A DNA stretch of 64,000 bases, taken from the NCBI RefSeq assembly GCF_018687715.1, contig NC_056766.1, forward strand, positions 6,848,501 through 6,912,500, written 5' to 3'. Under the pieces are notes generated by a model. That model saw only the letters and a list, made by a program, of their open reading frames with translations, made no database searches and was not told where the DNA came from. The position numbers were made by a program, and so were the translations under genes. Shown piece after piece: positions 23,194-35,600 of this stretch. The stretch's first letter is position 1, and each line of letters opens with the position of its first letter. The DNA comes from Carya illinoinensis. Lineage: Eukaryota > Streptophyta > Magnoliopsida > Fagales > Juglandaceae.

Positions 23194-25274
23194 TGTGATG
23201 ACCCGCTTTTACATGTTTTTTCACTAAATGGTTGTTTTTAATTTAATTAATATAATAGTTTATTTATTTTAAATTATTGCATTTTAAATTAGTTTTTAAT
23301 TTATTTGATGTTATGTTTAATTTATTTAGTCGTTTTAAGATTTTTAATATCGTTTTCGGCGGATTAGTTTTTGGTTTCCGGAGTGAGGATTGGACCTCAT
23401 TTCTTTTCTTTTTTCTTTCTTTTTTCATTTTTCCTTTTCTTTTTCTTCTTTTCTTTCCTTTCTTTCCTTTTTCTTCTTCTTTCCTTCCTAGTTTCTCTCT
23501 CCCCGCGCGCACAGCTCTCTTTTCCCCTTCCCATTGCTGCCTGTTTGACCGGCCGGCGCGCCGCCGTCCGGCCGCCATGTAGTGCACCACCCCCACCATT
23601 CTCTTCCCCTCCCACCAAAGATTATCCCCACCAATTTTTAGAGCCATCGGACTAGCCGTTAGCCGCCGCGAGCCCCTGGAAGTCACGGCACCTGCTTGTT
23701 TTTTTCCCCTGTCGCCGATTGCTTTTGCAGCCCAGAACCGCCTTTCGCAGGTGGCGTGGCCTACACCACCCACCCAGTTTTCTTCCCCTCTCACCGGTGA
23801 ACATCCCCACCAAGTTTCACCTCCATCCGAGCCACCGTTAGCCACCACGAGCTCCTCCAAGTCACACTGGTTTTCACCGTTTTCGGCTCCATCGCACCAC
23901 CTCCGGCCACCATCTTTTCACAGCTTCTTCCCCCACCTCTTGCCGACCTAAACCACCAATTTTCGGCCTCGATCCATTGCTGGAGCAGCTCCCACGAGCT
24001 CAACTCCGATTTGAGCTTTTTCCGCTTCCTCTGCCATTTCTACAACCACCCACGGCCAAAACTCGTTTTCCTTAACTTCATAAATATCTCAAGGCCATTC
24101 CATATCAATCCTGAGCTTTGGTTTGTCTCCGTTCCAAAGTGGGTAATTTATTACCCACGGCCACAGTGTAAATTACACTGTTACGTTGCTTTTCTTCCGC
24201 AGTTTGCAACGCCGCGAGCTTTCGAAAAATACCATATAGCGTTATAAGTATTTTTCAAACTCTACTTTTAGATTTAAATATATTTTGCTCATACAATAAA
24301 TATTTATCTGTTGGTTGGTTGATTCCGGACTGAGTCCGAGGAGTTCAGGGGTCGGATGGATTGAGAACGGAGTTGCTTGGATTGTTGATTTATGGTTGGT
24401 TGGTTGTTTTGTGCATTGATATTGCATTTACATGGTGCATGCATGTGTATTTTATTTATTTGAGAAAAATCCAGTTTTATCGGCGTAAATGAGTTTCGGG
24501 TGCGTGTCTCACGAGCCCAAGCCGGGATGAGTTATTATCTAGATGGAGCTCCTCTAGTCACTCGGAAGTGGATAATACTGAGTGATGTCTTCTGGGTTGT
24601 TACAGGGCGACAACCGAATCGCATGATATGGTAACGCTGTCGTGTCGACTCCGTGGTCCCTAGAGTGACGGAGACTAGAGGATAATGGCGAGGATGTGTT
24701 GAGGCTTTTGATCCATTTTCTAGAAAAATTGTGGTTTGGGTTATTATCTGGGATAATGGCGAGGCTTGGTTTTAAGCGTTATGTTTTCAGGCCAAATGGG
24801 TTTTTGGCGTGCGTGGAAAAAATGGTTATACGGGACATGTGCATTGGTTTTTCTTTCATGCATATTGTTTGAGTTTATATGTTTTTATCTAGTGGTGTTT
24901 GGATTTTACTTAGCTGCAGCACCGTTTTTGGTTCCGTAGATTTTGGTGCAGAGTTTAAGGAAGAGGAGGAGGCTGAGCCCGAAGATGCAGCTCCGCCGGA
25001 GTGCTCTGTTAAAGTCTATGCTTTGTTTTCGGCTTTGAATATATATATTTGTGTTTTGTAATATTTTATTACGTATATTTTAAACAGCTTTGTATTAAAT
25101 TAAGAAAAATTCTGGTACTTACTTATTGACTTTGCTATCCATTACATATTTCTCGTGCACATTCGTTGCTTATACACACACTTGGCACACGTCGATAGGG
25201 TGGTGACCCATGATATCATCATCCAGACGTATCAATTTTCCCGTGTCCGTGCTTGGGGATTTGGGAGAGTCACA
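23194..25274 (+). repeat. gypsy 5' LTR
   Basis: Compared with the 3' LTR it lacks about 0.17 kb (equivalent to about 31,816-31,996) and has many point differences. A pyrimidine-rich C-rich block (23,395-24,050) and a run (24,940-25,010) encoding acidic residues occur in both. Confidence 0.9.
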
Positions 25275-25276
25275 GG

Positions 25277-25288
25277 TGGTATCAGAGC
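25277..25288 (+). promoter_or_regulatory. gypsy primer-binding site (tRNA-Met type)
   Basis: TGGTATCAGAGC, two bases after the LTR, complementary to the 3' end of initiator tRNA-Met. Confidence 0.85.
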
Positions 25289-25548
25289 GGTTTGGCTCTG
25301 GGTAAAATTACATGTCCCGTAGGTAGTACCAGAATGTTTTTTTAAGTTGTGTTTTAAAAATTATGTTAAGTAAAGTTGCTATTTGATTTGTTTTATTTGT
25401 TTGATCTTGGTTGCTTGTTTTTATTTATTTAGTTATGTTATTGCAGGCTGGTTTCTTACTATGTGGTGTTGGTTTTGGTTTTTGGTTTTATGTTGGTTTT
25501 ATCTGTTTTTTTTTAAAAGGGGTCAAAGGTTGTGTTGTGGCAGGAAAA

Positions 25549-28500
25549 ATGGTGAGACCAAGGAATTCTACTCAGGAGCCACAGGACGATACATCGAGAG
25601 ATGACTCCATAGCCCAAGCGATACGGCAGATAAGGGAGTTCATGCAGTAGAATTTTAGGTCACAGCAGGCAGGACCTTGGCCACAACAAGGGGGTCCTTG
25701 GCCACAACAAGGGGGTCCCTGGCCACAACAAGAAGGGCCTTGTCCACAATAAGGAGGGCTTTGGCCACAACCAAGAGGTCCTTGGCTACATCAGGGAGGG
25801 CCTTGGCTATACCCAGGAGGGCCTAGTGGCATGGTGCAAGCTGGATGCACTTATGAGCGCTTTCTAGCGCATAGAACTCCACACTTCACTGGAGAAGAGG
25901 ATCCACTTCAAGCTGAATAGTGGATCAAAGACTTGGAAAGAACTTTTGAGATGTGTGGTTGCACCGAGGCGCAACAAGTACTCTACGCCAGCTATCTGTT
26001 GCAAGGCACTACTTCTGATTAGTGGGATACCAAGAAGGTAATGCTGGAATCAGAATTGGGATCTTTCGCCACTATAACCTGGCAGCGCTTCAAGAAAGAG
26101 TTTAATGATCGCTTCTTTCCTGCTTCTATAAGGAAGCAAAAGGCAAGGGAGTTCTCAAATTTGGTTCAAGGGAGCATGACAGTGGAACAGTACGCCCGAA
26201 GATTTATAAAACTTGGGTGATTTGCTCCCCACCTCATCGCCACAGAAGAAATGCGGGCTGAGCATTTCCAGGAGGGACTACGCCCTGATATACGCCGTAT
26301 GGTGGTTAGTCATCGGATATCCACTTTTCAGGACTTAGTGGATGTGGCCACCCTTGTGGAGCGACAGTATAATCTGAGTATGGGCTCCCCTCCGGGACAT
26401 AAGAGGCGGAGTTTTTCTAGTGAAGGAAGCAGCTCGGGTTCGCCTCAGAAATTTATTCAGCGGACCAGAACTCGACCGCAAACGTCTTCAGGTGTTCGTA
26501 TGGGAGGACGGGTGCCAATTTGTGGAGTTTGTAATAGAGCTCATGAGGGCGAGTGTCGGCTGAGTGGTGGACCCCAGTGTTACCGATGCGGCCAAGTGGG
26601 ACATACTACTCGTGAGTGCCCTGTCAGAGTTCAAGGAAGCCGTAGAGGTAGACCCGGTGCAAGAATAAATCCAAGACAAGCAATGCAAGCCCGAGTTTAT
26701 GCTGTCACACCCGGAGATGTAGATGATGAGGTGCCAACGACCCATGATGCGGGAGTAATTACAGGTATGGATTTAATTTAATTTTATGTTGGATTTGATT
26801 TTTGTTGTGCTTTGATTTCTTTGTGTATTTGGATTTCATTGGTTATGTGTTTGGTTCAGGGAGAGTCCATTTATTTGAGTTTTATGCTTGCACTTTGTTT
26901 GATTCCGATGCGTCACAGTCGTTTGTATCTTCCACGTTTGCGCGGATGTGTAATTTGGTCACGGAACCTTTGCCGAAGTCGTTGGTAGTGGCTCTACCCA
27001 ATGGTGAAATGGTGTGGTGTTCCAAGGTTGCTTTAGGATGCCCATTAAATTTTGATGGAAGGTTCTTGGATGCTAATTTGGTGGTGCTTAAGCTGTTGGG
27101 TTTTGATATCATCCTCGGGATGGATTGGCTATACCGATATTCTGCGAGTATTAATTGCAGGAGTCGGATAATTGGCTTTCAGCTTCCAGATGGTGCTTGT
27201 CTGGAATTTACGGGAAGTAAGCTAAAAGAAAAGCCGGTAATTGTATCGGCAATTCAAGCAAAAGAGAGATTGCATGGGGAGCAGATGTCTTCTTAGTTCA
27301 AATGGTGTCTATACCGTCTGAGAAGAAGTCTTGGGTAGACATTCCCGTTGTGGAAGAATTTCCAGACGTGTTTGTGGATGACTTGCCTGGACTACCCCCT
27401 GTTCGAGAAATGGAGTTTGTTATAGACTTGGAACCTGGAGCGGCTCTTGTACATAAAGCTCATTACCGCATGGCACCGGCTGAATTAAAAGAATTGAAGA
27501 CTCAGTTGCAAGAGCTGATAGATAAGGGGTTCATTCAACCTAGTACTTCGCCGTGGGGTGCGCCAATTCTGTTTGTTAAAAAAGAAAGATGGAACCCTTC
27601 GTATGTGCATTGATTATCGGGAATTAAATAAGGTGACCATCAAGAATAAATATCCTCTCCCACGGTCGATGATTTGTTTGATCAGGTTCAAGGAGCAGCT
27701 GTGTTCTCGAAGATTGATTTGAGGTTGGGATACTACCAGTTAAGGATCAAAGACAAGGATGTGCCTAAAACTGCTTTCAGGTCGAGATATGGGCATTATG
27801 AATTTAAGGTGATGCCGTTTGGATGAGCCAATGCCCCTGCTGCTTTCATGGATTTAATGAATCAGGTATTTCGACCTTATCTGGATTCCTTTGTGGTAGT
27901 ATTCATTGATGAGATTCTGATTTATTCCCGAGATGTTGAAGAGCATGTGTATCATCTTCATCTAGTTCTTGAAAAATTGAGAGAACACCAGTTATATGCC
28001 AAGCTCAGCAAGTGTGAATTCTATTGGAGGAAGTCAGATTTCTTGGGTATGTGATTTCCCGAGACGGAGTAGCTGTTGATCCTATTAAGGTGGAAGCCAT
28101 TTTGTCATGGCAGCTTCTGACTACAGTGCGCGAGATCCGAAGTTTCTTGGGACTTGTCGGATATTACCAAAAATTTTTGGAGGGATTTGGTCGCCTATCT
28201 GGACCTCTCACAGCTTTGACTCAGAAGAATGCAGAATTTGTTTAATCAGATAAGTGTGAGAGAAGCTTCCAAGAATTGAAGAACAGGTTGACGACGGCAC
28301 CAGTGTTAGCACTTCCAGAACCGCATAAGCCATTCGTAGTCTTCAGCGATGCGTCTAAATTTGGTTTGGGTTGTGTCCTTATGCAGGAAGGACGGGTTGT
28401 TGCTTATGCATCTCGTCAGCTAAAGGACCATGAGAAGAATTATCCGACGCACGATTTGGAATTGGCTGCGATTGTTTTTGCTCTCAAGATCTGGCGACAC

Positions 28501-30228
28501 TTTTTGTATGGGGAAGCTTGCGAAGTATACACTGATCATAAGAGCTTGAAGCACTTGTTTTCCCAAAAGAATCTGAACATGAGGCAGAGACAATGGCTGG
28601 AGTTAATCAGTGACTACCAGTGCGAGATTAAGTATCATCCGAGGAAGGCAAATATAGTTGCTGATACTTTGAGCTGAAAATTGCACTTGGAAGATGAAGC
28701 CGAGCCGTCAGAATTGGATTCTTTGCTTTGTGGGATGAGAAGGCTCCTTATTGAAAGTTCACAGCAAGAAGAGATTTTATCTTCAGTTTTTGATATTCGG
28801 GTAACTGATTTTGAGGAATTGAAGACTCTTCAAAGGAAGGATCCGAAGCTGCTGGATATTAGAAAAAGAGTCAGAAAATCTCGAGGGCCGTTGCACTATA
28901 GTATGGATAAAGATGGAATTCTTGGGTTCTAAGATCGTAGGGTGGTCCCCAAAGATTCAGAATTCAAGGAGCGGATCATGGCAGGAGCTCATGCGGCCCC
29001 TTATTCAGTTCATCCCTGTAGTACAAAGATGTACCGGGACTTGAAGAAAAATTATTGGTGGGATGGAATGAAGAAGAATATTGCCTTGTATGTTGAAAAA
29101 TGCCACACATGCTGTCAAGTCAAGGCCGAGCATCAAAGACCTGCAGGTATGCTCCAGCCCCTCCCTATTCCTGAGTGGAAGTGGGATGACATCACGATGG
29201 ACTTTGTAGTGGGCTTGCCGAGGATGCCTAGTGGGAAAAATTCTGTTTAGGTGATTGTTGACCGGTTAACGAAGAGTGCTCATTTCTTGCCTGTTAATAA
29301 CACCGATTCCTTGGATAAGTTGACACGCTTGTACGTGAAAGAGATAGTGTGGTTGCACGGCATATCGAAGAGTATAGTGTCGGATCGAGACCCAAGGTTT
29401 ACGTCTCAGTTCTAGAAGAGTTTGCAGGCAGTATTGGGTACTAAGTTGAAGTTCAGTACTGCATATCACCCGTAGACAGACGGCCAATCAGAGCGCACCA
29501 TTCAGACCCTTGAAGACATGTTGCGAGCATGTGTCATGGAATTTCAAGGGAGTTGGGAAAACCATTTGCCACTCATATAATTTGTTTATAATAATAGCTT
29601 CCATGCGACCATTCAGATGGCTCCCTATGAAGCTCTTTATGGGAGGAAGTGCAGATCGCTTTTGTGTTGGGATGAAGTCGGGGAGAGTAGGATAATTGGA
29701 CCCGAAATAATTTAAGAAATGCAAAGCCAAGTTCGGATCATCAGGGATAAAATGGCGGCAGCTCAGAGTCGCCAGAAAAGCTATGCTGATACCAGGAAGA
29801 GAGAGTTATCTTTTGAAAAAGGTGATTGGGTTTATCTCAAAGTCTCTCCCATGGAAGGAGTAAAGCATTTTGGTAAGAAAAGGAAGCTGGATCCGAGGTA
29901 TGTCGGCCCTTTTCAGATTCTGGAGAAAGTAGGGTCCGTCGCCTATAGAATTACTTTGCCAGAATATTTTGGAAATATTCATGATGTCTTCCACGTATCG
30001 TCCTTTGGACAACAAGCGCTACGCTTTGTCGACCCAGAGAGTATTCAGTTGCAACCGGACCTTACTTATGAGGTTGGTCTGTTGCATATCATGGATTGGA
30101 AGGAGCAACAGTTGAGGTCCAAGACGATACCTTGGGTTAAGGTGGCATGGAGAGATCCGTTAACTCAAGATTTCTCTTGGGAGAGAGTAGCTGACATGAG
30201 GGAGCAATACCCCTACTTGTTTGAGTAA
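25549..30228 (+). pseudogene. gypsy gag-pol polyprotein with stops and a candidate intron
   Basis: Gag starts MVRPRNSTQEPQ and contains repeated Pro/Gln-rich WPQQGG units (25,680-25,820), then a retrotransposon gag core (WQRFKKEFNDRFFP) and the zinc knuckle CYRCGQVGHTTRECP (26,577). A GT-AG intron fits at 26,765-26,859; removing it joins GVITG to RVHLFEFYACTLFD in frame. Protease has DSDA where DSGA is usual. RT has [19 protein letters not shown], a frameshift near 27,585, and FIDEILIYS in place of FIDDILIYS, so a catalytic aspartate is changed to glutamate. RNase H ([20 protein letters not shown]), integrase HHCC and core (CHTCCQVKAEHQRPAGMLQP, TMDFVVGLPRMP) and a C-terminal chromodomain-like end (WERVADMREQYPYLF) follow. 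In-frame stops interrupt gag, integrase and the RT/RNase H junction. Not functional. Confidence 0.9.
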
Positions 30229-30350
30229 AAGATGGTACGTTTCTTAATCTTGGTCACAGGTGGTTTTATGTGGAATTATGTGACTTGTTTTAAGTTGGTG
30301 TTTGATCTTGCAAATTTCGAGGACAAAATTTGTTTTTAAGGGAGGGAGGA

Positions 30351-32587
30351 TGTGATGACCCGCTTTTACGAGTTTTTTCACTGAAGGGTTGTTTTTAATT
30401 TAATTAATATATTGGTTTATTTATTTTAAATTATTGATTTTTAAATTAGTTTTTAATTTATTTGATAGTGTGTTTAATTTATTTAGTCGTTTTACGGTTT
30501 TTAATATCGTTTTCGGCGGATCAGTTTTTGGTTTTCGGAGTGAGATTGGACCTCATTTTTTTTCTTTTCTCTTTTCTTTATTCCTTTTTCCTTTTCTTCT
30601 TCTTCTTTTCTTTCCTTTCTTTCCTTTTTCTTCTTCTTTCCTTCCCGACTTCTTTCTCCCGGCGCGCATAGCTCTCTTTTCCCCTTCCCGTCGCTGCCTA
30701 TTTGACCGCCCGGCGAGCTGCCATGTAGCCCACCACCCCCACCATTCTCTTCCCCTCCCACCAAAGATCATCCCCACCAATTTTCAGAGCCACCGGACCA
30801 GCCGTTAGCCCCACGAGCCCCTGGAAGTCAAGGTACCTGCCTGTTTTTCTCCCCTGTCGCCAGTTGCTTTCACAGCCCAGAACCACAGCTCGCCGGCTGC
30901 ATGGCCTACACCACCCACCCAGTTTTCTTCCCCTCTCACCGGTGAATATCCCCACCAAGTTTCACCTCCATCCGAGCCACCATTAGCCACCACGAGTTCC
31001 TCCAAGCCACACGATTTTTCACCGTTTTCGGTGCCGTCGCACCACGTCTGGCCACCATCTCTTCACAGCTTCTTGCCCCACCTCTTGCCGACCTAAATCA
31101 CCCATTTTCGGCCTCGAGCAGCTTCCACGAGCTCAACTCTAATTTGAGCTTTTTCCACTTCCTCCGCCGTTTCCACCACCACCCACAGCCAAAACTCATT
31201 TCCCCTTAACTTCATAAATATCTGAAGGCCATTCTCTATCAATCTCGAGCTTTGGTTTGTCCCCGTTCGAAAGTGAGTAATTTATCACCCACGGCCACAG
31301 TGTAAATTACACTATTACGTTGCTTTTCTTCCGCCGTTTGCAACGCCGCGAGCTTTCAAAAAATACCATATAGCGCTGTAAGTATTTTTCAAACTTTACT
31401 TTAGATTTAAATATATTTTGCTCATACAATAAATATTTATATGTTGGTTGGCTGATTCCGGACTGAGTGCGAGGAGTTCAGGGATCGGATGGATTGAGGA
31501 CGGAGTTGCTTGGATTGTTGATTTATGGTTGGTTGGTTGTTTTGTGCATTGATATTGCATTTACATGATGCATGCATGTGTATTTTATTTATTTGAGAAA
31601 AACCCAGTTTTATCGGCGTAAATGAGTTTCAGGTGCGTGTCTCACGAGCCCAAGCCGGGATGGGTTATTATCTCGGTGGAACTCCTCTGGTCATTCAAAA
31701 GTGGATAATACTGAGTGATGTCCCCTGGGTTGTCACAGGGCGACGACCAGATCGCACGATACGGTAACGCTGTCGTGTCGACTCCGTGATCCCTAGAGTG
31801 GCGGGAACTAGAGGATGGCCTGGCTAGGTACGCTCTGGGCATGAGTCTGGGCATCGCTTGTTTAGGTGTCACACGCGTAGTCGTTACCTGCGGTGTGGCA
31901 CAGAGCCAGGGTGTGCGGATGATCCCTAGGGGAGATCATGGTGTATGCATAATTGGATCGTTTTTATGGTTTTCGGATACGGGCCATTTTCTGAGAAAAT
32001 GGCGAGGATGTGTTGAGGCTTTTGATCCATTTTCTGGGAAAATGGTGGTTTGGGCCATTATCTGGGATAATGGCGAGACTTGGTTTTAAGCGTTATGTTT
32101 TCAGGCCAAATAGGTTTTTGGCGTGCGTGGAAAAAATGGTTTTACGGGACATGCGCATTAGTTTTTCTTTCATGCATATTGTTTGAGTTTTATATGTTTT
32201 TATCTAATGGTGTTTGGATTTTACTTACCTACGGCACCATTTTTGGTTCCGTAGATTTTGGTGCAGAGTTCGAGGAAGAGGAGGAGGCTGAGCCCGAGGA
32301 TGCGGCTCCGCCGGAGTGCTGAGTTGAAGTCTATGCTTTGTTTTCGGCTTTGAATATATATTTGTGTTTTGTAATATTTTATTACGTATGTTTTAAATAG
32401 TTTTGTATTAAACTAAGAAAAATTCTGGTACTTAGTTATTGACTTTGCTATCAGCTGCGTGTTTCTCGTGCACATTCGTTGCTTATACACACACTTGGCA
32501 CACGTCGATAGAGTGGTGACCCGTGATGTCATCATCTGGACATCTCGATTTTCCCGTGCCCGTGTGTGGGGATTTGGGGGCGTCACA
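30351..32587 (+). repeat. gypsy 3' LTR
   Basis: Begins directly after the purine tract, ends GTCACA. Carries the segment about 31,816-31,996 that the 5' LTR has lost. Confidence 0.9.
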
Positions 32588-32592
32588 AGACA

Positions 32593-32681
32593 TGTTTGCT
32601 GATTTACGTAATTGCACTGGACGTCTGGTGCTGCAATGGCTGTGAGCTGATTTGTGGTGCGGTGGCTGTCTATCCTTAACA
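32593..32681 (-). repeat. copia 3' LTR, inner piece
   Basis: Continues the LTR interrupted at 23,193 (tgtttgctgatttacgtaat...ccttaaca). The polypurine tract of the copia element (tctcccctcaa on plus) follows immediately. Confidence 0.85.
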
Positions 32682-32698
32682 TCTCCCCTCAAGTCAAG

Positions 32699-35600
32699 CT
32701 ACACATGATGTAAACGTAGACTTGCAGATAGCTGTTGGAAGCGTGCCGCTGAGAGAGGCTTGGTTAGTATGTCGGCAAGTTGGTCCTTGCCAGAAATAAA
32801 GGCCACTTTCAGAGACTTGTTGAGGACCCGATTTCGGACAAAGTGAAAGTCGATTTCGACGTGCTTCGTCCGTGTATGAAAGACCGGGTTAGAGGCAAGG
32901 TAGGTGGCACCCAAATTGTCACAGTAGAGTAGAGGAACTCTGGTATGTTTCACGCCAATATCTTTGCACAAGTGCTGCAACCAGATGACTTCTGCAGTAG
33001 CATTTGCAACTGCTTTGAACTCGGCCTCCATGGAAGATTTGGCGATAGTGGGTTGCTTCTTTGAAGACCAACTGATCAAATTGTTGCCGAGGAAAATACA
33101 AAACCCATTGGTAGATTTTCTATCGTCTGGGCAACCTGCCCAATTGGCACCGGAAAAAGCAGTGATGTTGAACGAGTAGGAAGGAGAGAGTTGAAGGCCA
33201 AGAGTGGACTTATGTTTAAGGTATCAGAGGATACACTTAACTGCTGCCCAGTGAGGTAGACGAGGGGCATGCATGAATTGGCATACATTGATGACAGCGA
33301 AAGCGAGATCAGACCGTGTGAAAGATAAGTACTGCAATGAGCCAATGGTACTTCAGTATAGAGTGGGATCTTCAAATAAATTTCCTGTAAATGCACTCAA
33401 TTTATTAGAGGTGGCCATTGGCATTTTTACAGGTTTTGCTAAGTGCATGTTGGTATTGTAAAGCAAGTCGTTGATATACTTCTGCCAGGTGAGAAGTAGT
33501 CCTTCAGAGTTGAGCGTTGCTTCAATTCCCAGAAAGAATTTCAAGTTGCCGAGGTCAGTGATTGGAAAATCACTTCGTAGTGCTGCAACAAGATCAGATA
33601 TACACTTAGTAAAGGACCCTGTGATCAGGAGATCATCTACATAGACCAAGACAAACAGAGTAGAAGAAGCAATCTCTCGGAAGAACAAAGAAGGATCGGT
33701 TGTAGAAATTGTAAAATCGAGGTCCACAAGACGACTGCTTAATTTTGAGTACCAGGCCCGTGGGGATTGTCGAAGGCCATAAATGGCTTTGTGTAACCTG
33801 CATACATGAGATGGAAATTATGGATTAGTGAATCCAGGGGGCTGAGACATGAAAACAGTTTCTTGAATTGGGCCATGCAAAAATGCGTTTTGCACGTCGA
33901 ATTGCCGTATAGGCCAGTGTTTTGAGACTGCCAGAGCAAGGACTAGGCGAACTGCCGTGGCTTTAACTATTGGGCTGAAGGTTTCTTCAAAATCTATGCC
34001 AGGCTGTTGAAGATATCCTTTTGCGACCAGTTGAGCCTTTCGCCGTTCAATGGAGCCGTCAGCGAATCGTTTGGTTCGGAAAACCCATTTGCAGGTTACT
34101 GTGTCGGTGGCATGAGAGGCAGGGGCGAGAGACCACGTTTGGTTTGCTAGAAGTGCGTTGAATTCGCTTGCCATTGCGTCACGCCATTCTCGGTATTTCT
34201 GTGCAACTGTAAAACAAGATGGAGTTTCAGGAACAGAGTTCATGGCAGAGACATGGGCACAGGGAGGAGGCCATTTGATAGTGCCATCTGTGAACTGTCA
34301 AGGTCTGGATGTATTGGTACGTGATCTAGTTAACATTGAGTGTGCATGCTGCTGAGTATCAGGCAAAGAGGAGCTCGGTAATGATTGCAATGGAGAGGGA
34401 GAGGTAGACGAAGAAGGTGGTGACATTTGCAATGGAGATGGAGAAGTAGAAATAGACGAGGAAGATGGTGACGAGCCCAGAATAGAGGTAGGCAGTGGTA
34501 ACGAGGGAATGGGTTTTGGGAAAATTGGTAGAGCAACATGAGTGGTAAAAGGATCAGATTTTGGTTTTGGATTATGGGCAAAGGGGAACTTTGACTCATT
34601 AAACTTAACATCCTTTGAGATGTATACTCAGCCCAACTTAAGATTATAGCAGATAAAACCTTTGTGACAGGGACTAAGGCCAAGGAAGACACATGGGACT
34701 AAACGATAAGCAAATTTATTTGTATTGTATGACGAGGTTAAAGGCCAACATTCAGCACCGAAGCCTCGTAGACCAATGTAATCAGGTTGAGTTTTATATA
34801 AAAGAAAGTGAGGAGAGGAATTGTTGAGAGAAGATGAAGGTAATAGATTAATTAGATACACAGCATGAGTGAAGGCATAATTCCAAAACGTGAGTGGAAG
34901 GGAGGCATGAGCTAGAAGAGCTAATCATGTGTCGACGATGTGACGATATTTTCTCTCAACGACACCGTTTTGAGTGTGTGTGTGTGTGGGCATGTAACAC
35001 GATGTTTAATGCCACATGAAGCTAAATACTCAGAAAATGGTCTAAACACGCCCCCCCAGTCCGATTGAAATTGTTTGAGTTTGGTGCGAAATTGAAGTTC
35101 GACATGAGCTTTAAATTTGACAAACGTATCAAATGCTTGAGACTTAGTTTTAAGGGGAAATAACCATGTATATCGGGAAAAGTCATCAACAAAACTAATG
35201 TAAAACTTAAAGCCATCATGAGATACATGTAGGGAAGGACCCCATAAATCTAAGAAAATAAGCTGAAAAGGAGCTGTGGAGCGGTGTATCCGTGAGTGAG
35301 CTGGGACTCGATGAGATTTTGCCATTGCACATGCATCACAGAATGCAGGTACTAGAGAAGGACCATATGGGAGGTGATGTTGACTGAGTATTGATTTAAC
35401 AAGGTTGATGGATGGATGGCCAAGTCAAGAATGCCAAAGAGGGACTAAAAGTGAACTGGTCTGAGCTGACGGAGGCGGGAACAGAAAAGAGTAGAGTTCA
35501 TTGCTTGTTGTTCCTTGAAGGAGGATTGTCCCTGAATTGCAGTCCTTAATGAGAAAAGAATCAGAGAAGAATTCAAGTGAGACATTATTATCTAGACAGA

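Larger units (their letters stand above)
23194..32587 (+). mobile_element. Ty3/gypsy chromovirus (Tekay/Del-like), complete but decayed
   Basis: LTRs of 2081 and 2237 bases start TGTGATGACCCGC and end GTCACA. Primer site TGGTATCAGAGC is at 25,277 and the purine tract aagggagggagga at 30,338-30,350. The target duplication is ggacg (23,189-23,193) versus agaca (32,588-32,592), with two G-to-A differences. It lies within a copia LTR, so it is younger than that insertion. The order gag-PR-RT-RNaseH-INT-chromodomain is chromovirus-like. Confidence 0.9.

Noticed and set aside
23264..23860. 198-residue basic open frame on the minus strand
   Set aside because: It is the complement of a T/C-rich LTR tract; Lys/Arg/Glu low complexity with no family. 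The same artefact recurs in the other LTR copies (30.5-30.8 kb and 54.1-54.6 kb).
24936..25015. Acidic run (FGAEFKEEEEAEPEDAAPPE) that looks like a protein tail
   Set aside because: It recurs in all three LTR copies as LTR sequence and is not linked to a longer conserved frame.
30501..31005. Overlapping Arg/Lys-rich frames
   Set aside because: Shadow frames of the 3' LTR pyrimidine tract.
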